This document shows positions 1 to 18,394 of a stretch of DNA of 64,000 nucleotides, piece by piece. Within the stretch, counting starts at the first letter, position 1; every line of letters starts with the position of its first letter. The translations under genes were made by a program, and so were the position numbers. The DNA comes from Vibrio salinus (GTDB lineage: Bacteria > Pseudomonadota > Gammaproteobacteria > Enterobacterales > Vibrionaceae). The notes below the pieces were generated by a model. The model had not been told where the DNA came from. It searched no databases and was given only the letters and a program-made list of their open reading frames with translations. The stretch covers positions 1 to 64,000 of the forward strand of contig NZ_JAJSDZ010000009.1 in assembly GCF_021272385.1 (NCBI RefSeq), written 5' to 3'.

Positions 1-730
<730 letters not shown>

Positions 731-815
731 ACAACACCGAAAAGGTTTTGGCGGACTCAAGAGAGAATCTTGGTTGTGGGGTTGAGAATAAGACAGCTTT
801 CTGAATTAACGAATT

Positions 816-933
816 TGCCTGGCGGCCATAGCGATTTGGACCCACCTGACTCCATGCCGAACTCAGAAGTGAAACGAATTAGCGCCGATGGTAGTGTGGG
901 TTTCCCCATGTGAGAGTAGGACATCGCCAGGCT
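816..933 (+). rRNA. rrf: 5S ribosomal RNA (copy 1)
   Basis: Starts TGCCTGGCGGCC and ends CGCCAGGCT, the two strands of helix I of a Vibrio-type 5S rRNA. It is one base shorter than the other two copies because GTGTGGG has three G where the others have four. It closes the operon whose 23S begins left of the window. Confidence 0.95.
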
Positions 934-1000
934 TTTATTTTGCTTGCTTATTGATTTAAGCAAGTCACCATAAGACTTTAAAAAAGATTAGAGTTTTATG

Positions 1001-1077
1001 TTGACTTTCAAAGTGGGTAGCGTATTATACGCGTCCTGCTTAAGTGCTAACGCACTGAAAGCAAAGCTCTTTAACAA
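1001..1077 (+). promoter_or_regulatory. rrn promoter and leader boxA of the first full rRNA operon
   Basis: A TTGACT -35 box at 1001-1006 and TATTAT -10 box at 1023-1028 are separated by 16 bp, followed by a GC-rich discriminator (ACGCGTCC) typical of stringently controlled rRNA promoters. GCTCTTTAACAA at 1066-1077 is the boxA antitermination signal bound by NusB-S10. The rest of the 934-1274 intergenic stretch is leader RNA with no gene. The same arrangement is repeated upstream of the second operon. Confidence 0.8.
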
Positions 1078-1274
1078 TATAAACCTATCAATCTGTGTGG
1101 GCACTCGTCGGATAAACATCCAAAAGATTTTATCAATGATACGAGTGACCAAAAACGACAGGATTTCTTTTTAGAATGAATGTTTGGCACAGTCAATTCA
1201 ACATAACATTACTTTTATAAAGTAGTGCATGTTATCAGTATTCATTGAGCCGATGCTAAGGCATCAAAAAACTT

Positions 1275-2814
<1,540 letters not shown>

Positions 2815-2915
2815 CACGATGATGATTATTGTCGAGTGTTCACACAGATTGATACGTTTACATTATCGAGAGCACCGTTAAACCTCTGCCCTCATTGCGA
2901 GCAGAGACTTTTTGT

Positions 2916-2988
2916 GTCCCGTTCGTCTAGAGGCCTAGGACACCGCCTTTCACGGCGGTAACGGGGTTCGACTCCCCTACGGATACCA
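2916..2988 (+). tRNA. tRNA-Glu (TTC anticodon) in the 16S-23S spacer
   Basis: GTCCCGTTCGTCTAGAGGCC start, anticodon loop CTTTCAC and an encoded CCA end identify tRNA-Glu(UUC), the usual spacer tRNA of one rrn class. At 73 nt it is 3 nt short of the normal 76. One base is missing from the anticodon stem (CCGC against GGCGG), one from the T stem and one from the 3' acceptor strand (ACGGAT where ACGGGAT would pair). Three losses in three stems suggest sequence errors rather than a real variant. Confidence 0.88.
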
Positions 2989-3053
2989 TCTTTAAGTGTT
3001 CTTTTCTTTATGAATGGGAAGAGAATGGTTAAACATGGTTCTTTATGAATCAC

Positions 3054-3068
3054 GCTCTTTAACAATTT
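3054..3068 (+). promoter_or_regulatory. boxA-like antiterminator in the 16S-23S spacer (operon 1)
   Basis: GCTCTTTAACAATTT lies about 200 nt before the 23S gene, the usual place for the second rrn boxA. An identical copy stands at the same relative position in the next operon (8574-8588). Confidence 0.7.
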
Positions 3069-3265
3069 GGAAAGCTGACAAAGCAGTTTGTTTTTTTAAA
3101 AAAATTGTTTGTAAAAGTTCTCAATACTTTCTTGTATAAGAAAGACCAACACAATCAAGTGTTCTTGGAAATTGAGTCCGGCAATATCATAGTCTGCCGC
3201 ATGTATAAAAATGGCAGACAAATCTTGGTGACAAGACCACATTCCGAAACTTTTTCGGGTTGTAT

Positions 3266-6167
<2,902 letters not shown>

Positions 6168-6251
6168 ACAACACCGAAAAGGTTTTGGCGGACTCAAGAG
6201 AGAATCTTGGTTGTGGGTTGAGAATAAGACAGCTTTCTGAATTAACGAATT

Positions 6252-6370
6252 TGCCTGGCGGCCATAGCGATTTGGACCCACCTGACTCCATGCCGAACTC
6301 AGAAGTGAAACGAATTAGCGCCGATGGTAGTGTGGGGTTTCCCCATGTGAGAGTAGGACATCGCCAGGCT
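6252..6370 (+). rRNA. rrf: 5S ribosomal RNA (copy 2)
   Basis: A 119-nt Vibrio-type 5S rRNA, TGCCTGGCGGCC to CGCCAGGCT, 85 nt after the 23S. It carries CTGACTCCATG as in copy 1, whereas copy 3 has CTGATCCCATG. Confidence 0.96.
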
Positions 6371-6437
6371 TTTATTTTGCTTGCTTATTGATTTAAGCAA
6401 GTCACCATAAGACTTTAAAAAAGATTAGAGTTTTATG

Positions 6438-6514
6438 TTGACTTTCAAAGTGGGTAGCGTATTATACGCGTCCTGCTTAAGTGCTAACGCACTGAAAGCA
6501 AAGCTCTTTAACAA
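6438..6514 (+). promoter_or_regulatory. rrn promoter and leader boxA of the second full rRNA operon
   Basis: TTGACT at 6438-6443 and TATTAT at 6460-6465 with 16-bp spacing and a GC-rich discriminator; boxA GCTCTTTAACAA at 6503-6514. The leader up to 6712 is nearly identical to the first operon's leader and holds no gene. Because a promoter sits here, the tandem operons can be transcribed independently. Confidence 0.8.
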
Positions 6515-6712
6515 TATAAACCTATCAATCTGTGTGGGCACTCGTCGGATAAACATCCAAAAGATTTTATCAATGATACGAGTGACCAAAACGAACAGGA
6601 TTTCTTTTTAGAATGAATGTTTGGCACAGTCAATTCAACATAACATTACTTTTGATAAAGTAGTGCATGTTATCAGTATTCATTGAGCCGATGCTAAGGC
6701 ATCAAAAAACTT

Positions 6713-8255
<1,543 letters not shown>

Positions 8256-8320
8256 CACGATGATGATTATTGTCGAGTGTTCACACAGATTGAAGGTTTA
8301 TGTTATTAAGAGACGATACT

Positions 8321-8397
8321 GGGTCTGTAGCTCAGGTGGTTAGAGCGTTCGCCTGATAAGCGAGAGGTCGGTGGTTCAAGTCCACTCAGACCCACCA
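8321..8397 (+). tRNA. tRNA-Ile (GAT anticodon)
   Basis: A 77-nt cloverleaf: GGGTCTG acceptor, D arm AGCTCAGGTGGTTAGAGC, anticodon loop CTGATAA, T loop GTTCAAGTC and an encoded CCA. It decodes AUC/AUU and sits in the spacer ahead of tRNA-Ala, the classical Ile-Ala spacer type. Confidence 0.96.
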
Positions 8398-8432
8398 ATT
8401 CACATTGAATTGAAGCGGTATCGACACCTGAT

Positions 8433-8508
8433 GGGGCTATAGCTCAGCTGGGAGAGCGCCTGCCTTGCACGCAGGAGGTCTGCGGTTCGATCCCGCATAG
8501 CTCCACCA
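8433..8508 (+). tRNA. tRNA-Ala (TGC anticodon)
   Basis: A 76-nt cloverleaf: GGGGCTA acceptor, D arm AGCTCAGCTGGGAGAGC, anticodon loop CTTGCAC, T loop GTTCGATCC and CCA encoded. It follows tRNA-Ile by 35 nt in the second rrn spacer. Confidence 0.96.
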
Positions 8509-8573
8509 TCTTTAAGTGTTCTTTTCTTTGTGAATGGGAAGAGAATGGTTAAACATGGTTCTTTATGAATCAC

Positions 8574-8588
8574 GCTCTTTAACAATTT
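8574..8588 (+). promoter_or_regulatory. boxA-like antiterminator in the 16S-23S spacer (operon 2)
   Basis: GCTCTTTAACAATTT, identical in sequence and distance to 23S to the element of operon 1. From about 8509 the spacer downstream of the tRNAs is shared by both operons, so only the tRNA cassette differs between them. Confidence 0.7.
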
Positions 8589-8785
8589 GGAAAGCTGACA
8601 AAGCAGTTTTGTTTTTAAACAAAACTGTTTGTAAAAGTTCTCAATACTTTCTTGTATAAGAAAGACCAACACAATCAAGTGTTCTTGGAAATTGAGTCCG
8701 GCAATATCATAGTCTGCCGCATGTATAAAAATGGCAGACAAATCTTGGTGACAAGACCACATTCCGAAACTTTTTCGGGTTGTAT

Positions 8786-11675
<2,890 letters not shown>

Positions 11676-11759
11676 ACAACACCGAAAAGGTTTTGGCGGA
11701 CTCAAGAGAGAATCTTGGTTGTGGGTTGAGAATAAGACAGCTTTCTGAATTAACGAATT

Positions 11760-11878
11760 TGCCTGGCGGCCATAGCGATTTGGACCCACCTGATCCCATG
11801 CCGAACTCAGAAGTGAAACGAATTAGCGCCGATGGTAGTGTGGGGTTTCCCCATGTGAGAGTAGGACATCGCCAGGCT
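11760..11878 (+). rRNA. rrf: 5S ribosomal RNA (copy 3)
   Basis: A 119-nt Vibrio-type 5S rRNA. It differs from the other copies by CTGATCCCATG in place of CTGACTCCATG. It is followed by tRNA-Asp at the end of the operon. Confidence 0.96.
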
Positions 11879-11937
11879 TTTATTTTCTGTTATCAGAGAT
11901 TCTGATGACACAGATTAGCACTTTAGCTAGCCAATGC

Positions 11938-12014
11938 GGAGCGGTAGTTCAGTTGGTTAGAATACCGGCCTGTCACGCCGGGGGTCGCGGGTTCGAGTCC
12001 CGTCCGCTCCGCCA
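11938..12014 (+). tRNA. tRNA-Asp (GTC anticodon), distal to rRNA operon
   Basis: A 77-nt cloverleaf starting GGAGCGGTAGTTCAGTTGG, with anticodon loop CTGTCAC, T loop GTTCGAGTC and encoded CCA. It lies 59 nt after 5S and just before the operon terminator, the usual place for a trailing rrn tRNA. Confidence 0.97.
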
Positions 12015-12023
12015 CTTGATTTT

Positions 12024-12052
12024 AAGCCCTGACCTTCTGGTCGGGGCTTTTT
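12024..12052 (+). terminator. Rho-independent terminator of the rRNA operon
   Basis: AAGCCCTGACC, a TTCT loop, then GGTCGGGGCTT running into T residues: an 11-bp GC-rich hairpin ten bases after tRNA-Asp. It ends the rRNA cluster. Confidence 0.9.
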
Positions 12053-12320
12053 GCATTATGCGTTGTTCTTGTATTTTCACATCAGCACTCCCATACTCTT
12101 CTCCGGGCTTTCCGCCACTTTGTTTATTGTGTCTTTTCTGTCTGATGGTTGTAATTAAATAACATAATCGGACTGAAAGGCGGATTTCAGACCTCAATGA
12201 GAGAAATATACATTCCAAAGTGAAATAAAAATAAAATAAGTATTGCATTTAGTGTGATGTAGATCTATATTTAATCCCGTAGACGAAAGAGACTTACAAC
12301 ATACATCAGGAGACACAGAT

Positions 12321-12419
12321 ATGACCGGATTATTTGCTTACAGCATCTTTTATATGAAAAGCGATTTTTACGCGACAGGTAAAGAAGTATCAGAAAAGCA
12401 CCAGAAGAAACCCCGGTAG
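12321..12419 (+). CDS. possible 32-residue small protein, unknown function
   Basis: I do not recognise this. In the 500-nt gap between the rRNA terminator and add there is one short frame with a good ribosome binding site (CAGGAG, 8 nt before ATG). The product starts MTGLFAYSIFYMKSDF and ends EKHQKKPR: a short hydrophobic-aromatic half followed by a basic tail, so it could be membrane-associated. The remainder of 12053-12558 shows no other gene-like frame. Without conservation data it remains a candidate only. Confidence 0.35.
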   Translation: MTGLFAYSIFYMKSDFYATGKEVSEKHQKKPR

Positions 12420-12558
12420 ATTGCCGGACGGTCCATTGAGTCGGGGGCTGGAAATAAGTGGAGAGAATACCCCATCATCATCAGACTCACCTGTCACAAA
12501 AAGTATCGGACTACTCAACAGTTATTGATCAGAATTGTCCGGTATTAAACTTTCAAAT

Positions 12559-13560
12559 TTACTTATTTTTTACCTTATCTAATAATTCTTTTTTATCCTG
12601 CTCTGATAGAAAACTCATTGTTATGCCATTTTTTTGTAACTGCGCAATATCTTCTGAAGTTAATCTGGCTTTGGGTGCCGCAATTTGGTATTCGTGTTTT
12701 AGCTCGATACCTTCAACTGCCGGATCATCAGTGTTGAGTGATGCAAGGACCCCATGATTTAAAAATTCTTTGAGAGGGTGTTCTTCATAGCATGAGATTG
12801 TGCTGGTCTGAATATTTGACGTTAAGCATGATTCGATACCAATTTTATTTTTGGCTAAGTGATCCATCAATTTTTCATCATAGATGGCATTAACACCATG
12901 ACCAATCCTTGTTGCACCTAATTCTCTAATCGCTTGCCATATGCTTTCCGGTCCGGCGGCTTCACCGGCATGGATAGTAATTTGAAGATCTGTTTGTCTG
13001 ACCTTAGCAAAATGTTCGCTAAATAAATATCCCGGTTTTCCTAATTCATCGCCTGCCAGATCAATGGCTGAGAAAGACTGCTTATAGGCTAGAATGGCAT
13101 CTAATTCGTTATGGCAGGCTTCTGAGCCAAATGTCCGACTCATGATGCCAATCAGGTTCGCTTTTATTCTAAAATCTTTTATACCGGACGTCACACCATC
13201 TATGACTGCTTCTACAACACCTTCTAAAGGTAAGGAGTGCTCCATTGCCATATAGTAGGGAGAGAATCTGAGCTCCGCGTAATCGATACCGGCAAAAACT
13301 AAATCCTCAACATTTTCATAAGCGACTCTCCGGCATGCTTCCAGGTCACCCAGAGTTTTTACTCCCCAATCCAATTTTGATAAAAATTCGACCAGCGATG
13401 GAGCATTCTCGACCACCTGAACATAAGGTATCAGTTCAGATAGTTCTTCTGCTGGTAGTTCAATATTAAATTTTCGGGCATGCTCCAGGATGGTTCTGGC
13501 TCGGATATTTCCATCCAGATGACGATGGAGATCGGTAAGTGGGAGTTGAGGATCGTACAT
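12559..13560 (-). CDS. add: adenosine deaminase
   Basis: Hydrolytic deamination of adenosine and deoxyadenosine to inosine forms in purine salvage; cytosolic zinc enzyme. The 333-residue length is normal. The metal-binding LHRHLDG motif lies at residues 11-17, the mid-protein HAGE motif and the GHGV motif follow, and SLNTDDP supplies the catalytic Asp pair near residue 277. The start [17 protein letters not shown] leaves the usual short lead before the first motif. It is transcribed away from the rRNA cluster, downstream of ntrC on the same strand but separated by about 100 nt. Some family members in this size range act on adenine instead; the overall sequence reads as adenosine deaminase. 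Confidence 0.93.
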   Translation of the reverse strand: MYDPQLPLTDLHRHLDGNIRARTILEHARKFNIELPAEELSELIPYVQVVENAPSLVEFLSKLDWGVKTLGDLEACRRVAYENVEDLVFAGIDYAELRFSPYYMAMEHSLPLEGVVEAVIDGVTSGIKDFRIKANLIGIMSRTFGSEACHNELDAILAYKQSFSAIDLAGDELGKPGYLFSEHFAKVRQTDLQITIHAGEAAGPESIWQAIRELGATRIGHGVNAIYDEKLMDHLAKNKIGIESCLTSNIQTSTISCYEEHPLKEFLNHGVLASLNTDDPAVEGIELKHEYQIAAPKARLTSEDIAQLQKNGITMSFLSEQDKKELLDKVKNK

Positions 13561-13661
13561 TTATTTTCAGCTTCTATAAGTTTTAGCTGCAAGTATAGAG
13601 GCCATTACTGGTTATGTCAGCTCTTATCAAATAAGAGCTGACTTGTGTGAATAGGATTAAA

Positions 13662-15065
13662 TTAGTAAAGCTCTTTGAGTTTCCTTGTTAAGGTATTTCT
13701 TCCCCAGCCTAATACCTTAGCGGCATCTTGTTTGTGTCCGTTGGTATGATTAAGAGCAGCCTCCAGTAAAATGCGTTCAAATTCTGGGAGGGCGTACGAC
13801 AATAATTCTGTCTGACCTGAAGCCAGAGCTGATTTGGCCCAGCTTTCCAATTGTTGCTGCCACGTTGTATCACCTTCCAGATCGACATTTTTTTTCTCGG
13901 CCAATAATTCGGAGGGCAGATCACTGGGTAATACTTCTGAACCGGTCGCCATGACCGTGAGCCAACGACACATATTTTCCAGCTGACGAACATTCCCGGG
14001 CCAGTCGAGACGATTGAGAATTTCCAGTGTTTTGGGCTGAAGTGTTTTCATTTCAACCCCTAGTTCTTCTGCAGCTTGTGCGAGAAAGTGTTTGGTTAAT
14101 TTTTCAATATCCTGCCGTCTTTCCCGCAAGGCTGGGATCTGGATACGAATGACATTCAAACGGTGAAATAAATCTTCACGGAATTTACCCTGATGAACCA
14201 GTTTTTCAAGGTTTTGGTGTGTGGCTGCGACAATTCGAACGTCAACTTTAATGGCGGAATGTCCTCCGACCCGATAGAACTGACCGTCGGCAAGTACCCG
14301 AAGTAAACGGGTTTGGATATCCAGAGGCATATCGCCGATTTCATCCAGAAACAGAGTACCGCCATTCGCCTGTTCAAAACGGCCTTGTCTGACATTACTT
14401 GCGCCGGTAAACGCCCCTTTCTCATGCCCAAAAAGTTCGGATTCGATCAGATCCTTAGGGATTGCTGCCATATTTAATGCAATAAAAGGTTTTTGTGCTC
14501 TGGGACTATGCCGGTGTAACGCATGGGCAACTAACTCTTTACCGGTACCGGATTCTCCATTGATAAGAACGGATATTGAGGAACGGGATAAGCGTCCAAT
14601 CGCCCGGAAGACTTCCTGCATAGCTGGGGCTTCACCGATGATCTCCGGAGCGTTATCCGGAATAACGAGGTGTGAAGAATGCTCTTTTTTCTGTTCCTGC
14701 CCGTGAGAAATGGCTCTTTCAACCAGTGTCAGAGTTTCATCGACATCAAATGGTTTCGGTAAATACTCAAATGCGCCTTTCTGATAGGCATTAACTGCTG
14801 CATCTAAGTCTGAGTGAGCGGTCATTATGATGACAGGAAGGTCCGGAGAGCGACTGTGAACCTGATTTAGTAGCTCTATACCATCAATACCAGGCATACG
14901 AATATCAGACACCAATACGTCTGGAGATTCTCTTTCCAGAGCCATTAAAACGCTTTCGGCATCTGAAAAAGTTTCACACTTAATATCGGCAGACGATAGC
15001 GTTTTTTCCATAACCCAACGTATAGAACTATCATCATCTACAACCCAAACGTATCCTTTACTCAT
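13662..15065 (-). CDS. glnG: nitrogen regulation response regulator NtrC (GlnG)
   Basis: Sigma-54 activator that, when phosphorylated by NtrB, turns on nitrogen-limitation genes such as glnA. The 467 residues contain a receiver domain at about 5-120 (acidic pocket D10-D12, phospho-acceptor D54 in VSDIRMPG), an AAA+ domain at about 140-375 (Walker A GESGTGKE, sigma-54 contact loop GAFTGA, Walker B LFLDEIGD) and a C-terminal Fis-type helix-turn-helix (HKQDAAKVLGWGRNTLTRKL). It lies 32 nt after ntrB and is probably cotranscribed with it. Intact, with all key residues present. Confidence 0.97.
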   Translation of the reverse strand: MSKGYVWVVDDDSSIRWVMEKTLSSADIKCETFSDAESVLMALERESPDVLVSDIRMPGIDGIELLNQVHSRSPDLPVIIMTAHSDLDAAVNAYQKGAFEYLPKPFDVDETLTLVERAISHGQEQKKEHSSHLVIPDNAPEIIGEAPAMQEVFRAIGRLSRSSISVLINGESGTGKELVAHALHRHSPRAQKPFIALNMAAIPKDLIESELFGHEKGAFTGASNVRQGRFEQANGGTLFLDEIGDMPLDIQTRLLRVLADGQFYRVGGHSAIKVDVRIVAATHQNLEKLVHQGKFREDLFHRLNVIRIQIPALRERRQDIEKLTKHFLAQAAEELGVEMKTLQPKTLEILNRLDWPGNVRQLENMCRWLTVMATGSEVLPSDLPSELLAEKKNVDLEGDTTWQQQLESWAKSALASGQTELLSYALPEFERILLEAALNHTNGHKQDAAKVLGWGRNTLTRKLKELY

Positions 15066-15097
15066 AATTTTCGTTCCTCAAAAGCAAATACTTTGTC

Positions 15098-16168
15098 TTA
15101 ACTTATTGGCAGATAGATTGTGAATGTTGTTCTGCCTGGCCAGCTTTCTACGTCAATTTTTCCGTTGTGCTGGTCTATTAGATTCTGGGAAATGGAAAGA
15201 CCTAATCCTGTCCCTCCTTCTCTGCCGCTTACCATAGGATAAAACAAAGTATCTTGTAATTCGTGTGGTATTCCCGGCCCATTATCGATGATTTCTATTC
15301 TTGCAACGAGTTTATGTCTTTGACCATGGATATTGGCCTGATGCACCGTTCTTGTGCGTAGGATGATTTTTCCATGAGGTTGAGATGATAAAATCTGCGC
15401 TGCATTACTTACAATGTTAAGAAGTGCCTGTTCGATCTGGTCTGTATCCATCATTATATTTGGCAGACTGGGATCGTAGTCTCTCTCAATAATTAGGTTC
15501 GTATTAGTTTCCAGTTCAACTAACTGTCTGACTTTTTCAAGGATTTGGTGCAGATTCTCTGAATGCTTCTTACCGGGTTTTTGTGGACCAAGCAATCTAT
15601 CAACCAGAGCTCTTAGCCTGTCTGCCTGTTCAATAATGATTTGAGTGTATTCTGTGAGTGACTGGTCTGGTAGCATGCGCTCCAGTAACTGAGCTGCACC
15701 TCTGAGGCCTCCCAGAGGGTTCTTGATCTCATGGGCCAGCCCTCTGACCAATAGCTTCGCGGCTTGTTGTTGGGCGTGTTGGTTCAGTTCCTGACTTAGC
15801 CGGCGTTGCTGACCAATTTTTCTCATCTCGACCAATAACATTAAACGCTTATCCCAGGCTAGCGGACTGACCGTGACTTCCAACATCAAAGGCTTACCAT
15901 CTACAACAAAAGTTACATCACTGTCCGTGATGCTTTGTCCACTTTGTAATGGTTGAGACAACAATGCCAAATCCATTGAGGCATGCTGAATTAAGTTGGA
16001 TAAAGGCTGATCGATAATTCGCTTTGCGCTTTGAGAAAAAAGCTGTTCCGCTGCTGGATTTGCATATCGTACACACAACGCTTCATCCAAAATTAATGTG
16101 GATGTGACAATATTATTTAATATTGTTGCACTCAGTTCATTGTTCACCAGATATACCTTGTGTTCCAT
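15098..16168 (-). CDS. glnL: nitrogen regulation sensor histidine kinase NtrB (GlnL)
   Basis: Cytoplasmic two-component kinase/phosphatase for NtrC, controlled by the PII protein. It has an N-terminal PAS domain (about 10-120), the dimerisation/phospho-acceptor helix with LAHEIKNPLGG (His near 148) and a C-terminal HATPase (N box NIVSNAAQ, G boxes DNGPGIP and GGTGLGLSI). A frame extends five codons upstream to a GTG at 16183, but that GTG lies inside an NtrC operator, so the ATG at 16168 is preferred. The gene follows glnA on the same strand with a terminator between them, the classical glnA-ntrBC layout. Confidence 0.96.
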   Translation of the reverse strand: MEHKVYLVNNELSATILNNIVTSTLILDEALCVRYANPAAEQLFSQSAKRIIDQPLSNLIQHASMDLALLSQPLQSGQSITDSDVTFVVDGKPLMLEVTVSPLAWDKRLMLLVEMRKIGQQRRLSQELNQHAQQQAAKLLVRGLAHEIKNPLGGLRGAAQLLERMLPDQSLTEYTQIIIEQADRLRALVDRLLGPQKPGKKHSENLHQILEKVRQLVELETNTNLIIERDYDPSLPNIMMDTDQIEQALLNIVSNAAQILSSQPHGKIILRTRTVHQANIHGQRHKLVARIEIIDNGPGIPHELQDTLFYPMVSGREGGTGLGLSISQNLIDQHNGKIDVESWPGRTTFTIYLPIS

Positions 16169-16178
16169 AATAATGCAC

Positions 16179-16195
16179 TGCACGATAATGGTGCA
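16179..16195 (-). promoter_or_regulatory. NtrC-binding site at the ntrB start
   Basis: TGCACGATAATGGTGCA matches the 17-bp NtrC consensus (TGCAC-N5-GGTGCA class; outer TGCAC/GTGCA palindrome). Its position just upstream of the ntrB ATG fits autorepression of the internal ntrBC promoter, as known for enteric glnLp. The rest of the 16200-16430 gap shows no gene. Confidence 0.75.
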
Positions 16196-16433
16196 TTGTT
16201 ATCTGTTAGTATGGCGCAATTTTATTGTATTACAAAGACAGAGATACCCGATATGAATGACTTTTATAAAGAATTCGTCTAAATCTGTCTGAAATATAAA
16301 TATTTTTGAAAATGCGCTAATTAATAATTACTAATAATGCAATTATCTTGCCTGAAATGTTCTAAAAAGGTGAGGTTTATCCAGCATTGCACAATGCCGA
16401 GAATTCGCTGGGATTTGATGTGGTTGATAATAT

Positions 16434-16459
16434 AAAAAAGCCCTGATAAATCAGGGCTT
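16434..16459 (-). terminator. Rho-independent terminator after glnA
   Basis: On the minus strand, AAGCCCTGAT, a TT loop and ATCAGGGCTT are followed by TTTTTATA, 25 nt beyond the glnA stop. It limits readthrough into ntrBC. Confidence 0.88.
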
Positions 16460-16483
16460 AGACGTTAGTTGACTATTTTTGCC

Positions 16484-17893
16484 TTAGCAAGAGTAGTACA
16501 TTTCAAACTCAACAGGGTGAGTTGACATGTTTAGTTTCACGACTTCTTCAGATTTCAGAGCAATATAAGAATCGATGAAATCATCAGAGAATACGCCACC
16601 TTCAGTCAGGAATGCGCGATCTTCGTCAAGACAACCAAGTGCTTGTTCCAGAGATTCCGCTACTGTTGGGATTTTCAGTGCTTCTTCAGCAGGTAGATCA
16701 TAAAGGTCTTTATCTGCGGCGTCTCCAGGGTGAATTTTGTTTTTGATTCCGTCAAGACCCGCCATCAACATTGCAGAGAATGCCAGGTATGGGTTTGCTG
16801 TTGGATCAGGGAAACGAACTTCGATACGAGCTGCTTTAGGACTTGGTACCACTGGGATACGGATAGAAGCAGAACGGTTACGTGCTGAATAAGCAAGCAT
16901 TACTGGTGCTTCGAACCCAGGTACAAGACGTTTGTATGAGTTAGTTGAAGCGTTAGCAAATGCATTGATTGCACGAGCATGTTTGATGATACCACCAATG
17001 TAGTACAGAGCCAGTTCAGAAAGACCGCCGTATTTATCTCCGGAGAACAGGTTTACGCCATCTTTACCCAAAGATTGGTGACAGTGCATACCAGAACCGT
17101 TATCACCAACTAATGGTTTAGGCATAAATGTCGCTGTTTTTCCGTAGGCATCAGCAACATTATGAATAACATATTTCAGAATCTGAGTTTCATCAGCTTT
17201 CAATGTCATTGTGTTAAAACGGGTAGCGATTTCATTCTGACCCGCAGTTGCCACTTCGTGGTGGTGTGCTTCAACAACAAGCCCCATTTCTTCCATGATC
17301 AGACACATTGCTGAACGGACATCCTGAGATGAATCAACTGGAGCAACCGGGAAGTAACCACCTTTAACGCCTGGACGGTGACCTTTGTTACCACCTTCGT
17401 AGTCGGTGCTTGAGTTCCACGCCGCTTCGCTGTCATCGATTGAGTACATAGAACCTGACATACCTGAAGAATATTTAACATCTTCAAACAGGAAGAATTC
17501 TGGTTCAGGGCCAAAAAGAACGGTATCTGCAATGCCTGTTGAACGCATGTACTCTTCTGCACGTAGTGCGATAGAACGAGGGTCGCGGTCATAACCTTTC
17601 ATTGTTGCCGGTTCAAGAATGTCACAACGTACATTTAAAGTAACTTCTTCTGTGAACGGGTCAAGTACTGCTGTTGATGCATCTGGCATCAGAATCATGT
17701 CAGATTCGTTAATGCCTTTCCAGCCAGCAACTGAAGAACCATCGAACATTTTACCATCTTCGAAGAAATCAGCATCGACTTGGTGACTAGGAATAGATAC
17801 GTGTTGTTCTTTACCTTTAGTATCAGTAAAGCGTAGGTCGACGAATTTAACTTCGTTTTCTTGGATCAGCGATAGAACATTTTCTACTGACAT
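16484..17893 (-). CDS. glnA: glutamine synthetase, type I
   Basis: ATP-dependent condensation of ammonia and glutamate to glutamine, the entry point of nitrogen assimilation; dodecameric cytosolic enzyme. At 469 residues it has the full type I-beta length. The beta-Grasp N-terminal domain is followed by the catalytic domain, with FDGSSVAGW near residue 50, GPEPEFF at about 130, the [10 protein letters not shown] motif near 265 and the adenylylation loop LYDLPAEEA around 397. The Tyr indicates control by GlnE adenylylation. Upstream there is a sigma-54 promoter and NtrC half-sites. The start [10 protein letters not shown] has TGGAGGTTATCC in front as ribosome binding site. Confidence 0.98.
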   Translation of the reverse strand: MSVENVLSLIQENEVKFVDLRFTDTKGKEQHVSIPSHQVDADFFEDGKMFDGSSVAGWKGINESDMILMPDASTAVLDPFTEEVTLNVRCDILEPATMKGYDRDPRSIALRAEEYMRSTGIADTVLFGPEPEFFLFEDVKYSSGMSGSMYSIDDSEAAWNSSTDYEGGNKGHRPGVKGGYFPVAPVDSSQDVRSAMCLIMEEMGLVVEAHHHEVATAGQNEIATRFNTMTLKADETQILKYVIHNVADAYGKTATFMPKPLVGDNGSGMHCHQSLGKDGVNLFSGDKYGGLSELALYYIGGIIKHARAINAFANASTNSYKRLVPGFEAPVMLAYSARNRSASIRIPVVPSPKAARIEVRFPDPTANPYLAFSAMLMAGLDGIKNKIHPGDAADKDLYDLPAEEALKIPTVAESLEQALGCLDEDRAFLTEGGVFSDDFIDSYIALKSEEVVKLNMSTHPVEFEMYYSC

Positions 17894-18006
17894 CTTGGAT
17901 AACCTCCAGTGTTAAAAATTTGGTAAAAGCTCGATTCGAGACAAATTAAATATCTGGTAACGATTACATCTCAACTTCTTGATTAATCTGTTACTATTGA
18001 TAAATA

Positions 18007-18022
18007 AGCCAAAATCGTGCCA
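18007..18022 (-). promoter_or_regulatory. sigma-54 promoter of glnA
   Basis: Minus-strand TGGCACGATTTTGGCT has GG and GC separated by exactly ten bases, the -24/-12 signature of sigma-54 promoters, about 115 nt before the glnA start codon. It fits NtrC-dependent activation of glnA. Confidence 0.8.
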
Positions 18023-18085
18023 TAAAATCAAATCCTTTTAATTCAATGTCTTAGCTTTATTTCGATAAGTTTCTGTGCCAAGCAT

Positions 18086-18143
18086 TGCACTAAAATGATC
18101 ATCGAACGCACATTATTAGTGCAAAAAAATCTACCTTGCACCA
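18086..18143. promoter_or_regulatory. cluster of NtrC half-sites upstream of the glnA promoter
   Basis: TGCACTAAAATG (18086-18097), TTAGTGCA (about 18116-18123) and TTGCACCA (about 18136-18143) carry the TGCAC/GTGCA halves of NtrC operators, 65-140 nt upstream of the sigma-54 promoter, the usual enhancer distance. The 500-nt glnA-typA intergenic region otherwise holds only the divergent promoters. An apparent 74-codon frame (18095-18319) covers these sites and is not considered a gene. Confidence 0.6.
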
Positions 18144-18394
18144 ATAAACGTCAAAACAGATATTATTCAGCCCTAATAATAGGCAGGTTGTCAATACAGA
18201 ATAATGACGATTCCATATCTGTTTGTTTAAAGTCAACCAATGTATTAAACAAGCAAAAAATAATACTGATTAAGATCACATATTTCTGGGTTTTTCGTCA
18301 AAATCTGGTACATTATTGACCGATTTTTAATGTAATTTTCGATTTAGCCAGATTATTTTAGCTAAGTTGTTGATATTTAAGTGATGAATACTCC

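Noticed and set aside
8400..8762. 120-codon minus-strand frame across tRNA-Ala and the rrn spacer
   Set aside because: It reads antisense through a tRNA gene and boxA; it contains the well-known spurious RDRTADLLRA-type translation of rRNA/tRNA regions.
11905..12248. Overlapping frames of 85 and 91 codons over tRNA-Asp and the rrn terminator
   Set aside because: Antisense or sense shadows of the tRNA; no ribosome binding site and no protein-like composition.
18095..18319. 74-codon frame between glnA and typA
   Set aside because: It covers the NtrC enhancer sites and has no ribosome binding site; better explained as regulatory DNA.
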